Notes: a model not told the origin generated them from the sequence alone. Counted from the stretch's first letter, positions 9,300 to 18,674 are shown. The stretch is DNA of 64,000 nt from an uncultured Lachnospiraceae bacterium (GCA_910578605.1 CAJTQG010000005.1:1-64000); one strand, 5' to 3'. A program made the numbers and translations.

Positions 9300-10097
9300 A
9301 TGATATATCAAGTGGATAAACTGAAGGACAATAAAACAAATCCTGTTGACAACAATAAGTATGACAGTTCATGGCTTATTTTGACGCTTATGGATAGTGA
9401 TGAAAATGCTGCAATTGTCGGTGCTGATAATGGTGGTGCATACACGATAAAAATCAGTAAATCTGCAAATAAAAATTGGCAGTTGGCAGTAGGCGATTTT
9501 ATGGAATATTGTAATGCGAATCATTTCAATGCAGTTGTAGAAATATCACAGGAAGATTATAATTATGTGTTAAATGCTTATAATGGTCATAGCTTTCGTG
9601 AGCAAACATTGCGGGATTATGAGCCGAGAATACTAATACACAGCACCACAATAGAAAATTGGATACTTATTCAGAGGGATGGAATGTTAAAAAGCTGGAA
9701 TAGATTGAAAAAGGAAAAACAAATTTTAGAAGAACAGCCTATTGGAATTCAACTTGGCGATCCAACTAGCTTTAGTGATTATATAATGTTTGGTGGTGGC
9801 GTTACAGGTGAAATTGTTGTTAATTCAAAACAATCAGGTAAAATAGTTATGGATATTGACACAGAATATCAAACGGGCGCAAGACTTTACTTTGATGCTA
9901 GAAAGATGGCTGAGGATGGTCTGCTTGTCCGTGATGGCTGTCATCAAAAGGTAAAAGAGGTATTGCCCCTTGAGCCATATTTAGTTTGGGCGGCCACATG
10001 GGATAAAATCGGACTATCCAATGCAATCTCTACCCCAAGGAAATTTGCGGAAGCATCTGATAAACAATTTTACATTGTCACTAGGGCACAACTTTAA
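9300..10097 (+). CDS. ADP-ribosyltransferase-fold protein, Tpt1/KptA-like
   Basis: 265 residues, started at the ATG with AAAGGAGT nearby; an upstream in-frame TTG at 9243 lies inside the MITE and is rejected. After an N-terminal domain of about 110 residues, the C-terminal part follows the layout of RNA 2'-phosphotransferases and related ADP-ribosyltransferases: an LIHSTTIENWILIQRDGM segment (the H-T and I..GM of Tpt1), a GGG-rich loop, then LYFDARKMAEDG and a P-L-x-x-Y end, comparable to the family's DAxxMxxDG...PPxY. The classical H-V-H-L histidine motif is not obvious. It stands alone between the MITE and a convergent CYTH gene, which suggests an acquired accessory gene. Activity (tRNA repair, toxin, or NAD-dependent modification) is inference from fold resemblance only. 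Confidence 0.6.
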   Translation: MIYQVDKLKDNKTNPVDNNKYDSSWLILTLMDSDENAAIVGADNGGAYTIKISKSANKNWQLAVGDFMEYCNANHFNAVVEISQEDYNYVLNAYNGHSFREQTLRDYEPRILIHSTTIENWILIQRDGMLKSWNRLKKEKQILEEQPIGIQLGDPTSFSDYIMFGGGVTGEIVVNSKQSGKIVMDIDTEYQTGARLYFDARKMAEDGLLVRDGCHQKVKEVLPLEPYLVWAATWDKIGLSNAISTPRKFAEASDKQFYIVTRAQL

Positions 10098-10123
10098 AGA
10101 TTTAGAACAATTTTGCACAAAAT

Positions 10124-10624
10124 TTATTCTTGACAGGTTGTTGCTTTACATTGGGGGCTGACACTGCTTAAGTAGGAGTTGTGATATTTGTGGGAAAAGG
10201 TAACATCCTCCCCAAACCAATCTGGAGGGCAGAAGGTATTGGCCAGCTTCTCGCTGTCGAATTCAACCTCTGCCAGCTTCATTCCGGAAAATATTCCGTC
10301 AAATAAATCCAATTCAATCATATGCTCTTTTGTTGTGCCATCAGTATGAACGCAAGTAAATGGGATGTTGTAGCGCTCCTTTGTAATAATATTGCCGTCA
10401 GCCTTGGCAAGCAGATGTTCATAGCTCTCTTTAGTCAGGGGAAGGTTATATTCCTCCCGCACCATCATGCCCTCTCCCTTGTAAGTCAGGTAAAAGGAAT
10501 CCCCGTCCATGCGGACACGGACAACTGGATTGACAGACAAATAGCCTTGTTCAATTCTTCTGTGGGGATAGGTTTCAAGGTTTTTTGGTAATTTTGAAAT
10601 GAGATATTTTCTTTCAATTTCCAT
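10124..10624 (-). CDS. CYTH-domain protein (triphosphate tunnel metalloenzyme)
   Basis: The 166-residue protein begins MEIERKYLI, which contains the diagnostic ExExK motif (Glu2, Glu4, Lys6) of the CYTH superfamily, followed by the alternating charged strands of the tunnel (RVRMDGDSFYLTYKGEG, EEYNLPL, IELDLFDG, LAEVEFDSE). Members hydrolyse tripolyphosphate, thiamine triphosphate or similar substrates with a divalent metal; the substrate here cannot be told from sequence. The ATG at 10624 is preferred over an earlier frame extension because homology starts there and AAAGGGA precedes it. It runs toward the KptA-like gene and lies downstream of prs. Confidence 0.88.
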   Translation of the reverse strand: MEIERKYLISKLPKNLETYPHRRIEQGYLSVNPVVRVRMDGDSFYLTYKGEGMMVREEYNLPLTKESYEHLLAKADGNIITKERYNIPFTCVHTDGTTKEHMIELDLFDGIFSGMKLAEVEFDSEKLANTFCPPDWFGEDVTFSHKYHNSYLSSVSPQCKATTCQE

Positions 10625-10743
10625 AGAATATAATTCCCTTTCCTTTTTGCACAATATGTGAATGGGGCAATTAAATATCACATGTAACCATTTTCATTTA
10701 ATATGAATTAGGATTCGTCAGCAGCGTTAGCTTACCTAGCAGA

Positions 10744-11916
10744 TTATTTTCTTTTATAACGCTCTATTGTTTTTGTAATGCGGCCTACTGGATTCAGCAA
10801 TTCACTGATGGAACGGTCATGATTTAATGTATCAATAATTAAGGCAATATATTTGCTCATATCTGTATTTAAATAATAAGGTTTTGAAAGTAATTCCGGT
10901 GTCTGATAGGTTAAGTTTGTAGTGGTAATCCAATCAAACAATCCGTCCATATATGCCTTATCAAACTTGTCTAAGCCGTTGGTGAACAGCCCAAAGGTGG
11001 AGGCCATAATAACCCGTTTTGCCTTACGGCTTTTTAGTTCGCATGCCACATCCAGCATGCTTTCCCCGGAGGAAATCATATCATCTAATATAATAACATC
11101 CTTACCCTCCACAGAGGAACCTAAAAATTCATGGGCTACAATAGGATTACGCCCGTTCACAATCTTCGTGTAGTCTCGTCTCTTGTAAAACATTCCCATG
11201 TCAAGCCCCAGCACATTGGCAAAATAGACAGCTCGTCCCATGCCGCCTTCATCGGGGCTGATAACCATCATATGATCAGAATCAATCTGTAAATCTGGGA
11301 TGCCGGCAAACATAGTTTTAATAAACTGGTAACTTGGACGAACGGTCTCAAAGCCTTTTAGGGGAATGGCGTTCTGCACACGGGGATCGTGAGCGTCAAA
11401 GGTGATAATATTCTCTACCCCCATATTGGTTAATTCCTGCAGGGCAAGAGCACAGTCCAAGGATTCTCTGTTTGTTCGCTTGTGCTGACGGCTTTCATAT
11501 AAGAAGGGCATAATGACATTGATTCGTCTTGCCTTTCCGCCAACTGCGGCGATGATTCGTTTTAAATCTTGGTAATGATCATCGGGAGACATATGGTTGG
11601 TGTGACCGCACAAAGAGTAGGTTAAGCTGTAATTTAATACATCCACCATAATGTACAAATCATAACCACGTACAGATTCGTTTATAATACCCTTAGCCTC
11701 ACCGGAGCCAAAGCGGGGAACTTGGGCGTCCATCAAGTAAGAGTCCTTCTGATAACCAGCATAGGCAATTGTATGCTGGTAAGGTGTTTCTCTGCGGCGG
11801 CGACGTTTAGAAATATGCTCATTGACACTGTCGCCCAGCTGGCTGCAGCTGTTCAAGGCTATAATGCCTAAAGGTCCAACGGGAATAGTTTCCAAATTTT
11901 TTTCATGCTTTAACAT
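10744..11916 (-). CDS. prs: ribose-phosphate pyrophosphokinase
   Basis: 390 residues, about 75 longer than the standard bacterial enzyme because of N-terminal and internal extensions including an Arg-rich stretch near residue 40. The PRPP-synthase core is clear: the FGSGEAKG flexible region, the VENIITFDAHDP segment, and the phosphoribosyl-binding loop VIILDDMISSGESM near residue 275. It makes PRPP from ribose-5-phosphate and ATP for nucleotide synthesis. Its start overlaps the end of the helicase-loader gene by 7 nt, so the two are translationally coupled and probably form a dnaD-dnaC-prs operon. The long form is, as far as I know, usual in Lachnospiraceae. Confidence 0.9.
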   Translation of the reverse strand: MLKHEKNLETIPVGPLGIIALNSCSQLGDSVNEHISKRRRRRETPYQHTIAYAGYQKDSYLMDAQVPRFGSGEAKGIINESVRGYDLYIMVDVLNYSLTYSLCGHTNHMSPDDHYQDLKRIIAAVGGKARRINVIMPFLYESRQHKRTNRESLDCALALQELTNMGVENIITFDAHDPRVQNAIPLKGFETVRPSYQFIKTMFAGIPDLQIDSDHMMVISPDEGGMGRAVYFANVLGLDMGMFYKRRDYTKIVNGRNPIVAHEFLGSSVEGKDVIILDDMISSGESMLDVACELKSRKAKRVIMASTFGLFTNGLDKFDKAYMDGLFDWITTTNLTYQTPELLSKPYYLNTDMSKYIALIIDTLNHDRSISELLNPVGRITKTIERYKRK

Positions 11917-12923
11917 AAGATAGTGCCTCCGTTATTTTCTAATCTTTTTTGAACCCGGATATCTGTTCCGATTACCTTCATCAGACGAAAATTGCTGGTA
12001 ATTCGAGAGAAGATACGCTCCGAATATGTATTTTTTAACTCCTCTATAGAGAGGTTTGTCGATATAATAGTAGATTTTCCCCGGCAATGCCTTTCGTTTA
12101 GGCAGTTAAACAGTGCTGTGTGGGTAAAACTGTTTGTCATCTCGGTGCCTAAGTCATCTACAATCAATAAATCACATTCGTAAATGTGCCTTGCCAATTC
12201 CATTGCGGCTGCTTTTGTCTCTTTTACAGAAAACTGGGAAGCTGCAAGAAAGTCAAAAAGCTGTATGGCAGATAAATATATGACTGAGTATGCCTGGTCT
12301 AAAAGCTCCTTGGCAATACAGTGGGTGAGAAAAGATTTTCCCACACCAGTAGCCCCATAGAATATAAGATTATCATATACATTTGGAAAGTTGTCAATAA
12401 AATTTCTGCAAATTTTTACAATTTTTTGTATGTTTTCTTTTGGTGTCGTCTCTGTAATACTGTCCTGATAGTTGTCAGGATAATAATGATAAGAAAAGGT
12501 GTGAAAATTTTCCTGCTCTAGAATATTTCTTAAATTGGAATCATGGTAGAGAAAATGAATGATTTCCTTTATAAAGCAGTGACATTTTCCATGTTCTGTC
12601 ATGCCGGTGTCTCGACAGTCGGGGCAGTGGTATTGCAGCTTTAACGCATCGGGAGGATAACCGTTTTCCAGCAAAAGCTGTGTGCGCTCCTGCTGAAGCT
12701 TCTTCACTTGTTCTTCATAAGCGGTAAGGTCATCCCTTTTTTTGAGGATGCGTGCCTTTGCCTGGGTGATACTCAGGGCAGCGATTTCACCTTGAATCAG
12801 GGAAATCCTTGGAACGGTTTGGAATATAGTATTTTTTCGCTCCTGCAGCCTGTGTTGGTTTTCTAATTGCCGTTTATTGTATATGCGCATAATCTGGTCA
12901 TATTGAGCATTGTCTAGGGCCAT
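11910..12923 (-). CDS. DnaC/DnaI-type helicase loader ATPase
   Basis: About 337 residues. An N-terminal helical region (to about 95) is followed by a zinc-binding cluster CPDCRDTG...KCHCF as in DnaI, then an AAA+ core with Walker A GATGVGKSFLTH, Walker B LLIVDDLGTE and an arginine finger region (SERIFSRI). It would load the replicative helicase DnaB/DnaC at forks or origins. I start at the ATG with GGAGGT four nucleotides upstream (12923) rather than the ATG at 12935, which lacks a ribosome site. It lies 31 nt after the DnaD-like gene and overlaps prs, fitting a primosome operon under the DnaA-box region at 14309-14433. Confidence 0.9.
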   Translation of the reverse strand: MALDNAQYDQIMRIYNKRQLENQHRLQERKNTIFQTVPRISLIQGEIAALSITQAKARILKKRDDLTAYEEQVKKLQQERTQLLLENGYPPDALKLQYHCPDCRDTGMTEHGKCHCFIKEIIHFLYHDSNLRNILEQENFHTFSYHYYPDNYQDSITETTPKENIQKIVKICRNFIDNFPNVYDNLIFYGATGVGKSFLTHCIAKELLDQAYSVIYLSAIQLFDFLAASQFSVKETKAAAMELARHIYECDLLIVDDLGTEMTNSFTHTALFNCLNERHCRGKSTIISTNLSIEELKNTYSERIFSRITSNFRLMKVIGTDIRVQKRLENNGGTILC

Positions 12924-12954
12924 GGGAACCTCCATAGTAGATAATGATTTAAAG

Positions 12955-14121
12955 TTAATCTGCTTTTAACAATTGTTTTTCTAACTCTTTATAGTCGTAA
13001 TCTCTCTGGGGAAAGCTGTTGAAGGAATTGCGTGAGGAAACAGGAGTAGAGCTGCTCTTCACTTTATGTTCCTTGGATTGGGCAAACTGTTTATCTAACT
13101 CTTGTATTTGTGAGAGATGACTTATGCCCTTTGTCTTCCATTTGGATAGAATGGAATCTGCATATTCAAAACTTGGCTGGTGAATTGTCTCTATTGTGCG
13201 GTTGCATGCCTCCAATATAATATCCAATGAAAATCCATAGGAGGTTGTCCATTTTACAATGAAGTTTCGTTCACTCTGGCCAGGGTTGCGTCCGGATATA
13301 CCAAATGCTTTTAACACGGGATAACAGTGATTACTGTATATGCTGGATTCGTCTTTGGCTTCCTCCACTGTGGAAATGCCCTTTTCCTTCCAGGCAATGG
13401 CAACTTTTTCCATATAGCGAAGGCTTTTATGGTTATTTGACACACAATATTCAATCAAGTATTCAATCAATTCTGTACTAAAACCAAGGCCATCATACAT
13501 GTACAAAATAATGTTTGTATCACTAGAACTCAAGGTTTGTCCAATATACCGCTGGGCAATATATAAAAGCTGACAGACATCCTCATCCTTTGTGAACTGA
13601 GCAAGTTCGTTTGCTGTGTATGCATGGTGTTTTTCAGTGCCGCTAGATGAGACTTTTTTGTTGGAAATCGTGGAAGCGGTATGTATAGTATTAAGAGTTT
13701 CCGCTTTTTTGTCAGTTGTTTTTTTATCGTCGGCAACAGCGGCAAAATCGGAATTGTTAGGTGTACTCTTCCCTGTGCCAAGGTAATGCTTGTCACTGTT
13801 AAAGCCTTGGTTATTTTGCTGTAAGGAAGAGCAGTCGGTCAGTGTAATCTTACACAGCTCATGTTCCTCGTTAAATGTTAAGGATAAAAGACCAGTCTGC
13901 TCCCAATATAAAAGCGCACGGCTTACATCATTTTCCGTGTGATGGAATACATCTGCGATTTTACATATAGATATTTCGCCATGACTTTTATTACATCGAA
14001 GAAGGTACAGATATATCTTAACAAACTCGCCGTTTGCATCCGGCATAAAAAAATCAATAAAATCATTAGATACAATAGTTGTATCATTGCTGTTTTTGCT
14101 TTCTAATAATATAGTTCCCAT
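12955..14121 (-). CDS. DnaD/DnaB-type primosome protein
   Basis: 388 residues. The N-terminal 100 residues form a winged-helix-like DDBH1 region (FMPDANGEFVKIYLYLL, then ISICKIADVF). After a Ser/Thr/Lys-rich linker come two copies of the C-terminal DnaD domain: about 195-265 (YIGQTLSSSDTNIILYMYDG...EYLIEYC) and about 285-350 (FGISGRNPGQSERNFIVKW...AC), each ending in the W-K-x-K-G-I-S motif. The family remodels DNA at origins and recruits the helicase loader, which is encoded immediately downstream. A GGAGGTAAAAGG stretch precedes the ATG. The linker contains no recognisable domain. Confidence 0.9.
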   Translation of the reverse strand: MGTILLESKNSNDTTIVSNDFIDFFMPDANGEFVKIYLYLLRCNKSHGEISICKIADVFHHTENDVSRALLYWEQTGLLSLTFNEEHELCKITLTDCSSLQQNNQGFNSDKHYLGTGKSTPNNSDFAAVADDKKTTDKKAETLNTIHTASTISNKKVSSSGTEKHHAYTANELAQFTKDEDVCQLLYIAQRYIGQTLSSSDTNIILYMYDGLGFSTELIEYLIEYCVSNNHKSLRYMEKVAIAWKEKGISTVEEAKDESSIYSNHCYPVLKAFGISGRNPGQSERNFIVKWTTSYGFSLDIILEACNRTIETIHQPSFEYADSILSKWKTKGISHLSQIQELDKQFAQSKEHKVKSSSTPVSSRNSFNSFPQRDYDYKELEKQLLKAD

Positions 14122-14232
14122 AATTCTACACCTTTTACCTCCAACATCATTTTATTCCTGCGAGCAAAAATGCAATCAACTTTTTTATGGTGTCGCCACT
14201 GAATGTGGCATGTAAGCTTTGTTGCAACTAAG

Positions 14233-14240
14233 AGTATAGC
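14233..14240 (-). promoter_or_regulatory. candidate extended -10 of the dnaD-dnaC-prs operon
   Basis: On the minus strand TGC-TATACT forms an extended -10 element (14233-14240). No good -35 is visible. It would start transcription near 14226, about 105 nt before dnaD and directly downstream of the DnaA-box cluster, so DnaA bound there could influence it. Confidence 0.35.
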
Positions 14241-14308
14241 ACACATTTTATCAAATGAGAATAGGAAAAAAGTCATGAAGTCCTTGAAAAATAAGGGTTT
14301 AATATGAT

Positions 14309-14433
14309 TGTGGATAGTGTGGAAATGTGGAAAACCATATCCATAAAAACCAAAAATATGAGAAAAAGAACAAAAAATATCCACAAATTTTTTGGAAAAA
14401 ATATCCGCAAAAATTTGTGGATAATGTGGATAA
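14309..14433. promoter_or_regulatory. DnaA-box cluster with embedded hairpin
   Basis: Two perfect DnaA boxes stand head to tail without a gap (TGTGGATAA at 14416-14424 and 14425-14433). Two one-mismatch boxes lie at 14309-14317 (TGTGGATAG) and 14377-14385 (ATATCCACA). The box at 14377 and the box at 14416 are the arms of a perfect 15-bp inverted repeat (TATCCACAAATTTTT at 14378-14392 and its complement at 14409-14423), followed on the minus strand by six T, so the same DNA may also end the murC transcript. Genes for DnaD and the helicase loader lie next to it, so a DnaA-regulated promoter or auxiliary site is more likely than a chance cluster. Confidence 0.65.
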
Positions 14434-15816
14434 CTATTGTTGTAAAAGATGCTCTCCCACTAAAACAATATCTCCGGCACCCATAGTTATCAACAAGTCG
14501 CCTGGTTGACAACTTTTTTGTAAAAATTTTTCAATTTCTTCAAAGCTTGGAAAATAATCGCTTTCTATGTTATATTTTTTTAATTCTGCCAATAAATCTT
14601 TAGATGAAATACCAATTGTGTTTTTTTCACGGGCCGCATAGATGTCTGCTAGAACAACATGGTCTGCTAAGCTCAGTGAGGAGGCGAATTCCTTTAAAAA
14701 TGCATTTGTTCTTGTGTAGGTGTGAGGCTGGAAAACACACCAAATTTTATTGTGGGGGTAGTTTTTCGCTGTCTCTATAGTGGTGCGGATTTCGTCAGGG
14801 TGATGAGCATAATCGTCAATGATGGTCACACTGTTAAATTCGCCTTTCTTCTGGAAACGCCGGTCTGTTCCTGTATAGCGCCTAAGTGCCTCCTGTATGG
14901 CGGGAAGGGAAAGACCTAACTCAAAAGCAGCGGCAATGGCGGACAGGGAATTGTATATGTTATGTAATCCGGTAACTCCCAATTCTATGTGTCCTAGTAT
15001 TTCTCCATTTTTTGTCAAATCATAATGTCCTCTGGCCAATTCGTCATAGGTGATATGGACAGCACTGTAATTACATGTGTCAGGATTGGAACCAAAGGTG
15101 ATGACTTTACAGTTTAGTCCTTGTGTAAAATAGGAAAGTTGCTCAATATCCCCATTAATAATTAAAATGCCATTTTCCGGCAGAAGGCGGGTGTATTGGC
15201 GGAAGCTAGAACGAATATCGTCGATATCTTTAAAAAAGTCCATGTGGTCCTCTGCGATATTTAAGATAATTTCTATTGTGGGAAAAAAGGATAAAAAGCT
15301 GTTGGTGTACTCACATGCCTCGGTGACGAAGCAGCCAGAATTACCTATTCTTAAATTGCCATGAATTGAGGAAAGCATACCGCCTACTAAAACAGTAGGG
15401 TCTAACTTGCCGTCCATCAATATCTGAGAAAGCATACTGGTAGTGGTGGTTTTTCCGTGAGTACCTGACACACCGATGGCTGTCTTATAGTTTGCCATAA
15501 TCTGTCCAAGAAGCTCCGCCCGCTTCATTGTAGGAATGCCAAGCTCCTTTGCTTTTGCAAGTTCTGGATGATCTTCCTTTACCGCTGCAGTGTAAACGAG
15601 AAGTTCGATTTCTTCTGTTATATTTTTACTGGTTTGTTCATAAGCAATATCAATACCTTGCGCTTCTAATTTTTTTGTTAATTCCGAGTATTTGATATCA
15701 GAACCAGATACAATAAAGCCTTGTTCTAGTAAAATTTCTGCCAAAGCGCTCATACTGATTCCGCCAATGCCAGTAAAAAAAACATGAATTTTCTTTTTAA
15801 AATCAATTTTAAACAT
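14434..15816 (-). CDS. murC: UDP-N-acetylmuramate--L-alanine ligase
   Basis: 460 residues, the normal length. It has the N-terminal Rossmann motif FTGIGGISMSALA that binds UDP-MurNAc, the central ATP-binding loop GVSGTHGKTTTTS, and the C-terminal domain with DYAHHPDEI and FQPHTYTRT. It adds L-alanine to UDP-MurNAc in the cytoplasm, the first step of stem-peptide synthesis. It is transcribed alone toward the dnaD operon; its stop codon abuts the tandem DnaA boxes. A -10-like TATAAT on the minus strand lies at 15881-15886 but lacks a clear -35. Confidence 0.95.
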   Translation of the reverse strand: MFKIDFKKKIHVFFTGIGGISMSALAEILLEQGFIVSGSDIKYSELTKKLEAQGIDIAYEQTSKNITEEIELLVYTAAVKEDHPELAKAKELGIPTMKRAELLGQIMANYKTAIGVSGTHGKTTTTSMLSQILMDGKLDPTVLVGGMLSSIHGNLRIGNSGCFVTEACEYTNSFLSFFPTIEIILNIAEDHMDFFKDIDDIRSSFRQYTRLLPENGILIINGDIEQLSYFTQGLNCKVITFGSNPDTCNYSAVHITYDELARGHYDLTKNGEILGHIELGVTGLHNIYNSLSAIAAAFELGLSLPAIQEALRRYTGTDRRFQKKGEFNSVTIIDDYAHHPDEIRTTIETAKNYPHNKIWCVFQPHTYTRTNAFLKEFASSLSLADHVVLADIYAAREKNTIGISSKDLLAELKKYNIESDYFPSFEEIEKFLQKSCQPGDLLITMGAGDIVLVGEHLLQQ

Positions 15817-16052
15817 ATTATTTCGCCCATCCTTATATAATAATAGAGGAAGTCCAATTGTGGGCTTGCCTTTTTAAAACATTATACACACATATCATAA
15901 AAAAGACCAGTTGTTATTTGAAAAGTAGATAAAAATAGGTATGTTTTAAGTCTGCTTTATAAGTCCGCTTTATGCACATGGGTAAAACCAGGCAGCTTTG
16001 TTGTGCGACTGTGAATTTTAACAAAAATGCATAAAAAATAGATGCATAATAA

Positions 16053-16084
16053 TTGCATAAAAATCAAAGAATATTTTTATGCAA
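16053..16084. promoter_or_regulatory. 12-bp inverted repeat upstream of glgC
   Basis: TTGCATAAAAAT (16053-16064) and ATTTTTATGCAA (16073-16084) are perfect inverted repeats with an 8-bp spacer, in a run of further GCATAA units (16028-16060). It lies about 100 bp before the glgC promoter in the 399-bp murC-glgC spacer and could be an operator. The rest of the spacer shows nothing else certain. Confidence 0.4.
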
Positions 16085-16152
16085 AATGCCAGTTAATGGA
16101 AGAAATAACAATAAAATTTGAGAAAATTTTCTGATAAAATAGGAAAATTAAG

Positions 16153-16181
16153 TTCACTTTTTGAACAATATGTGGTATAAT
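16153..16181 (+). promoter_or_regulatory. promoter of glgCD
   Basis: TTCACT (16153-16158), a 17-nt spacer ending in TGTGG, and TATAAT (16176-16181), i.e. an extended -10 promoter. The GTG start of glgC follows about 28 nt after the predicted transcription start. Confidence 0.65.
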
Positions 16182-16215
16182 TCGTTTATCAAAAAAAGAA
16201 CAGCGAGGTGAGAGC

Positions 16216-17487
16216 GTGATAAAAAAAGAAATGATTGCCATGTTATTGGCAGGAGGACAAGGTAGCAGATTGGGAGTGTTGACATCTAAGGTTGCAAAGC
16301 CAGCTGTAGCTTTTGGTGGAAAATACAGAATTATTGATTTCCCTCTCAGTAACTGTATCAACTCGGGAGTGGATACAGTGGGAGTGTTAACACAGTACCA
16401 GCCATTAAGATTGAACGCGCATATAGGAATAGGGATTCCTTGGGATTTGGATAGGAATATCGGTGGTGTGACAGTGTTGCCGCCATATGAAAAAAGTACA
16501 AACAGTGAATGGTATACAGGAACAGCAAATGCCATTTATCAAAATATTGAATATATGGAATCCTACAATCCGGATTATGTTTTGATTTTGTCAGGAGATC
16601 ATATCTATAAGATGGATTATGAAGTTATGCTGGATTATCACAAGGCTAACAATGCAGATATTACTATTGCTGCTATGCCTGTACCGATTGAGGAGGCAAG
16701 CAGATTTGGTGTTGTTGTAACCAATGATGAAAACCGCATTATCGAATTTGAGGAGAAACCGGCAAATCCAAAGAGTAATCTGGCTTCCATGGGAATATAT
16801 ATATTCAGTTGGAAGATACTTAAGGAAGCGCTTCTTAAGATGTCAGACCAGAGCAACTGCGACTTTGGTAAGCATATTATCCCATATTGTCATGCTAAGA
16901 ATGACAGGATTTTTGCTTATGAGTATAATGGTTATTGGAAGGATGTGGGAACTTTAGGTTCTTACTGGGAGGCTAATATGGAATTGATAGATATTATTCC
17001 GGTATTTAACCTCTATGAAGAATTTTGGAGGATTTACACAAAGAGCGACATTTTGCCGCCCCAGTATGTTTCAGCAGATGCCAAGATCAATAGAAGTATT
17101 ATTGGTGAGGGAACCACCATATTAGGAACCGTTGAAAATTCCGTAATCGGCCCTGGCGTTACCATAGAAGCGGGGGCGCTGGTGAAGGATTCCATTATTA
17201 TGAAGGATTCCAGCATCGGTAAGAATACAAAGGTATATAAGTCTGTAATCGCAGAGAACGTAGAAATATGTGAAGGCTGTGAAATTGGTGTGGGCGAAGA
17301 GGCGCCAAGTAAGCTGGATGCCAAGATATATGCATTTGGACTGGCTACTATCGGTGAGAATTCCTATATACCAGCGGATATAAAAGTAGGTAAGAATACA
17401 GCGATTTCCGGTATTACAACACCGACAGATTATACCAATGGTGAATTGGCAAGCGGTGATTATATTATTAAGGCAGGTGATAGGTAA
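16216..17487 (+). CDS. glgC: glucose-1-phosphate adenylyltransferase, catalytic subunit
   Basis: 423 residues with a GTG start preceded by GAGGTG (16205-16210). The nucleotidyltransferase domain shows [20 protein letters not shown], the [14 protein letters not shown] segment, the GTANAIYQN loop and [12 protein letters not shown]; the C-terminal third is a left-handed beta-helix of hexapeptide repeats ([11 protein letters not shown] onward). It makes ADP-glucose from glucose-1-phosphate and ATP, the committed step of glycogen synthesis. It overlaps glgD in a TAATGA junction, so the heteromeric enzyme is made from one transcript. Confidence 0.95.
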   Translation: MIKKEMIAMLLAGGQGSRLGVLTSKVAKPAVAFGGKYRIIDFPLSNCINSGVDTVGVLTQYQPLRLNAHIGIGIPWDLDRNIGGVTVLPPYEKSTNSEWYTGTANAIYQNIEYMESYNPDYVLILSGDHIYKMDYEVMLDYHKANNADITIAAMPVPIEEASRFGVVVTNDENRIIEFEEKPANPKSNLASMGIYIFSWKILKEALLKMSDQSNCDFGKHIIPYCHAKNDRIFAYEYNGYWKDVGTLGSYWEANMELIDIIPVFNLYEEFWRIYTKSDILPPQYVSADAKINRSIIGEGTTILGTVENSVIGPGVTIEAGALVKDSIIMKDSSIGKNTKVYKSVIAENVEICEGCEIGVGEEAPSKLDAKIYAFGLATIGENSYIPADIKVGKNTAISGITTPTDYTNGELASGDYIIKAGDR

Positions 17488-18608
17488 TGAGAGCAATTGG
17501 AATTATACTGGCAGGCGGAAATAACAAAAAAATGAAAGAGCTTTCTTACAAAAGGGCGATTGCAGCCATGCCTGTCGCAGGAAGCTACAGAAGTATTGAC
17601 TTTGCATTGAGTAATATGTCAAATTCCCACATTCAAAAGGTGGCGGTTCTGACACAGTACAATGCAGTTTCGTTAAATGAGCATTTAAGCTCCTCTAAGT
17701 GGTGGGATTTCGGAAGAAAGCAAGGCGGCTTGTATGTATTCACACCTACCGTTACAGCAGAAAATAATTCCTGGTACAGAGGAACAGCGGATTCCATATA
17801 TCAGAATTTAAGCTTTTTGAAAAACAGCCATGAGCCATATGTAGTAATTGCAGCCGGCGATGGCGTATATAAACTGGACTACAATAAGGTTTTAGAGTAT
17901 CATATAGCAAAGAAATCGGATATTACTGTAGTTTGTAAGGAGTTTCCTGCTGATGTGGATACAAGCCGCTTTGGAGTGGTTAAGACAGATGCGGACGGAA
18001 GAATTACAGATTTTGAGGAGAAACCAATGGTTTCAGATTCTAATCTGGTATCTACTGGTGTATATATCCTGAGAAGAAGACAGTTGATTGAGATGATTGA
18101 GAAATGTGCAGAGGAGGATAGGTATGATTTTGTCAATGATATACTTCTCCGCTACAAGAACATGAAAGCAATCTATGCTTATAAGATGGAAAATTATTGG
18201 AGCAATATTTCCACAGTGGATTCTTATTATAAGACAAACATGGATTTCTTAAAGCCAGAAGTGAGAGACTATTTCTTTAAGCAGTATCCAGATGTATATT
18301 CAAAACCGGATGATCTGCCGCCGGCAAAATACAATCCGGGTGCAGTGATTAAGAACAGCCTTGTTTCTAGTGGATGTATTATCAACGGAACAGTAGAAAA
18401 TTCTATTTTATTTAAAAAGGCTTATGTGGGCAATAATTGTGTAATTAAAAATTCTATTATCTTGAATGATGTGTACATTGGAGATAACACAGTAATTGAA
18501 AACTGCATTGTGGAAAGCAGAGACACGATTCGTGAAAACAGCAATTATGTGGGTGACCCGAATAAAGTAAAAATTGTTATAGAGCGAAATGCCAGATATG
18601 AAATATAA
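17487..18608 (+). CDS. glgD: glucose-1-phosphate adenylyltransferase subunit GlgD
   Basis: 373 residues, same fold as GlgC but with a degraded catalytic loop (LAGGNNKKMKELSYKRAIAA in place of the R/K-bearing GGxGxRL signature), which is how GlgD differs from GlgC in Firmicutes. It keeps the SIDFALSN and GTADSIYQN segments and a shorter beta-helix tail. It is thought to bind GlgC and raise its activity. Start overlaps the glgC stop by one base. Confidence 0.93.
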   Translation: MRAIGIILAGGNNKKMKELSYKRAIAAMPVAGSYRSIDFALSNMSNSHIQKVAVLTQYNAVSLNEHLSSSKWWDFGRKQGGLYVFTPTVTAENNSWYRGTADSIYQNLSFLKNSHEPYVVIAAGDGVYKLDYNKVLEYHIAKKSDITVVCKEFPADVDTSRFGVVKTDADGRITDFEEKPMVSDSNLVSTGVYILRRRQLIEMIEKCAEEDRYDFVNDILLRYKNMKAIYAYKMENYWSNISTVDSYYKTNMDFLKPEVRDYFFKQYPDVYSKPDDLPPAKYNPGAVIKNSLVSSGCIINGTVENSILFKKAYVGNNCVIKNSIILNDVYIGDNTVIENCIVESRDTIRENSNYVGDPNKVKIVIERNARYEI

Positions 18609-18674
18609 AATTGTGACTGTGAGAGAAGAGATGCAGCGCAAAATAACTTATAATGGACAGGAAGGGGTATTTAC

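Noticed and set aside
10104..10122. AATTTTGCACAA shared with the MITE, as if marking the other end of a mobile unit around the KptA-like gene
   Set aside because: Only 12 bp match, there are no inverted ends nearby, and the sequence is AT-rich; chance is likely.
14309..14433. Chromosomal replication origin (oriC)
   Set aside because: No dnaA or dnaN gene is near and the number of boxes is small; a regulatory DnaA site upstream of dnaD is the more modest reading.
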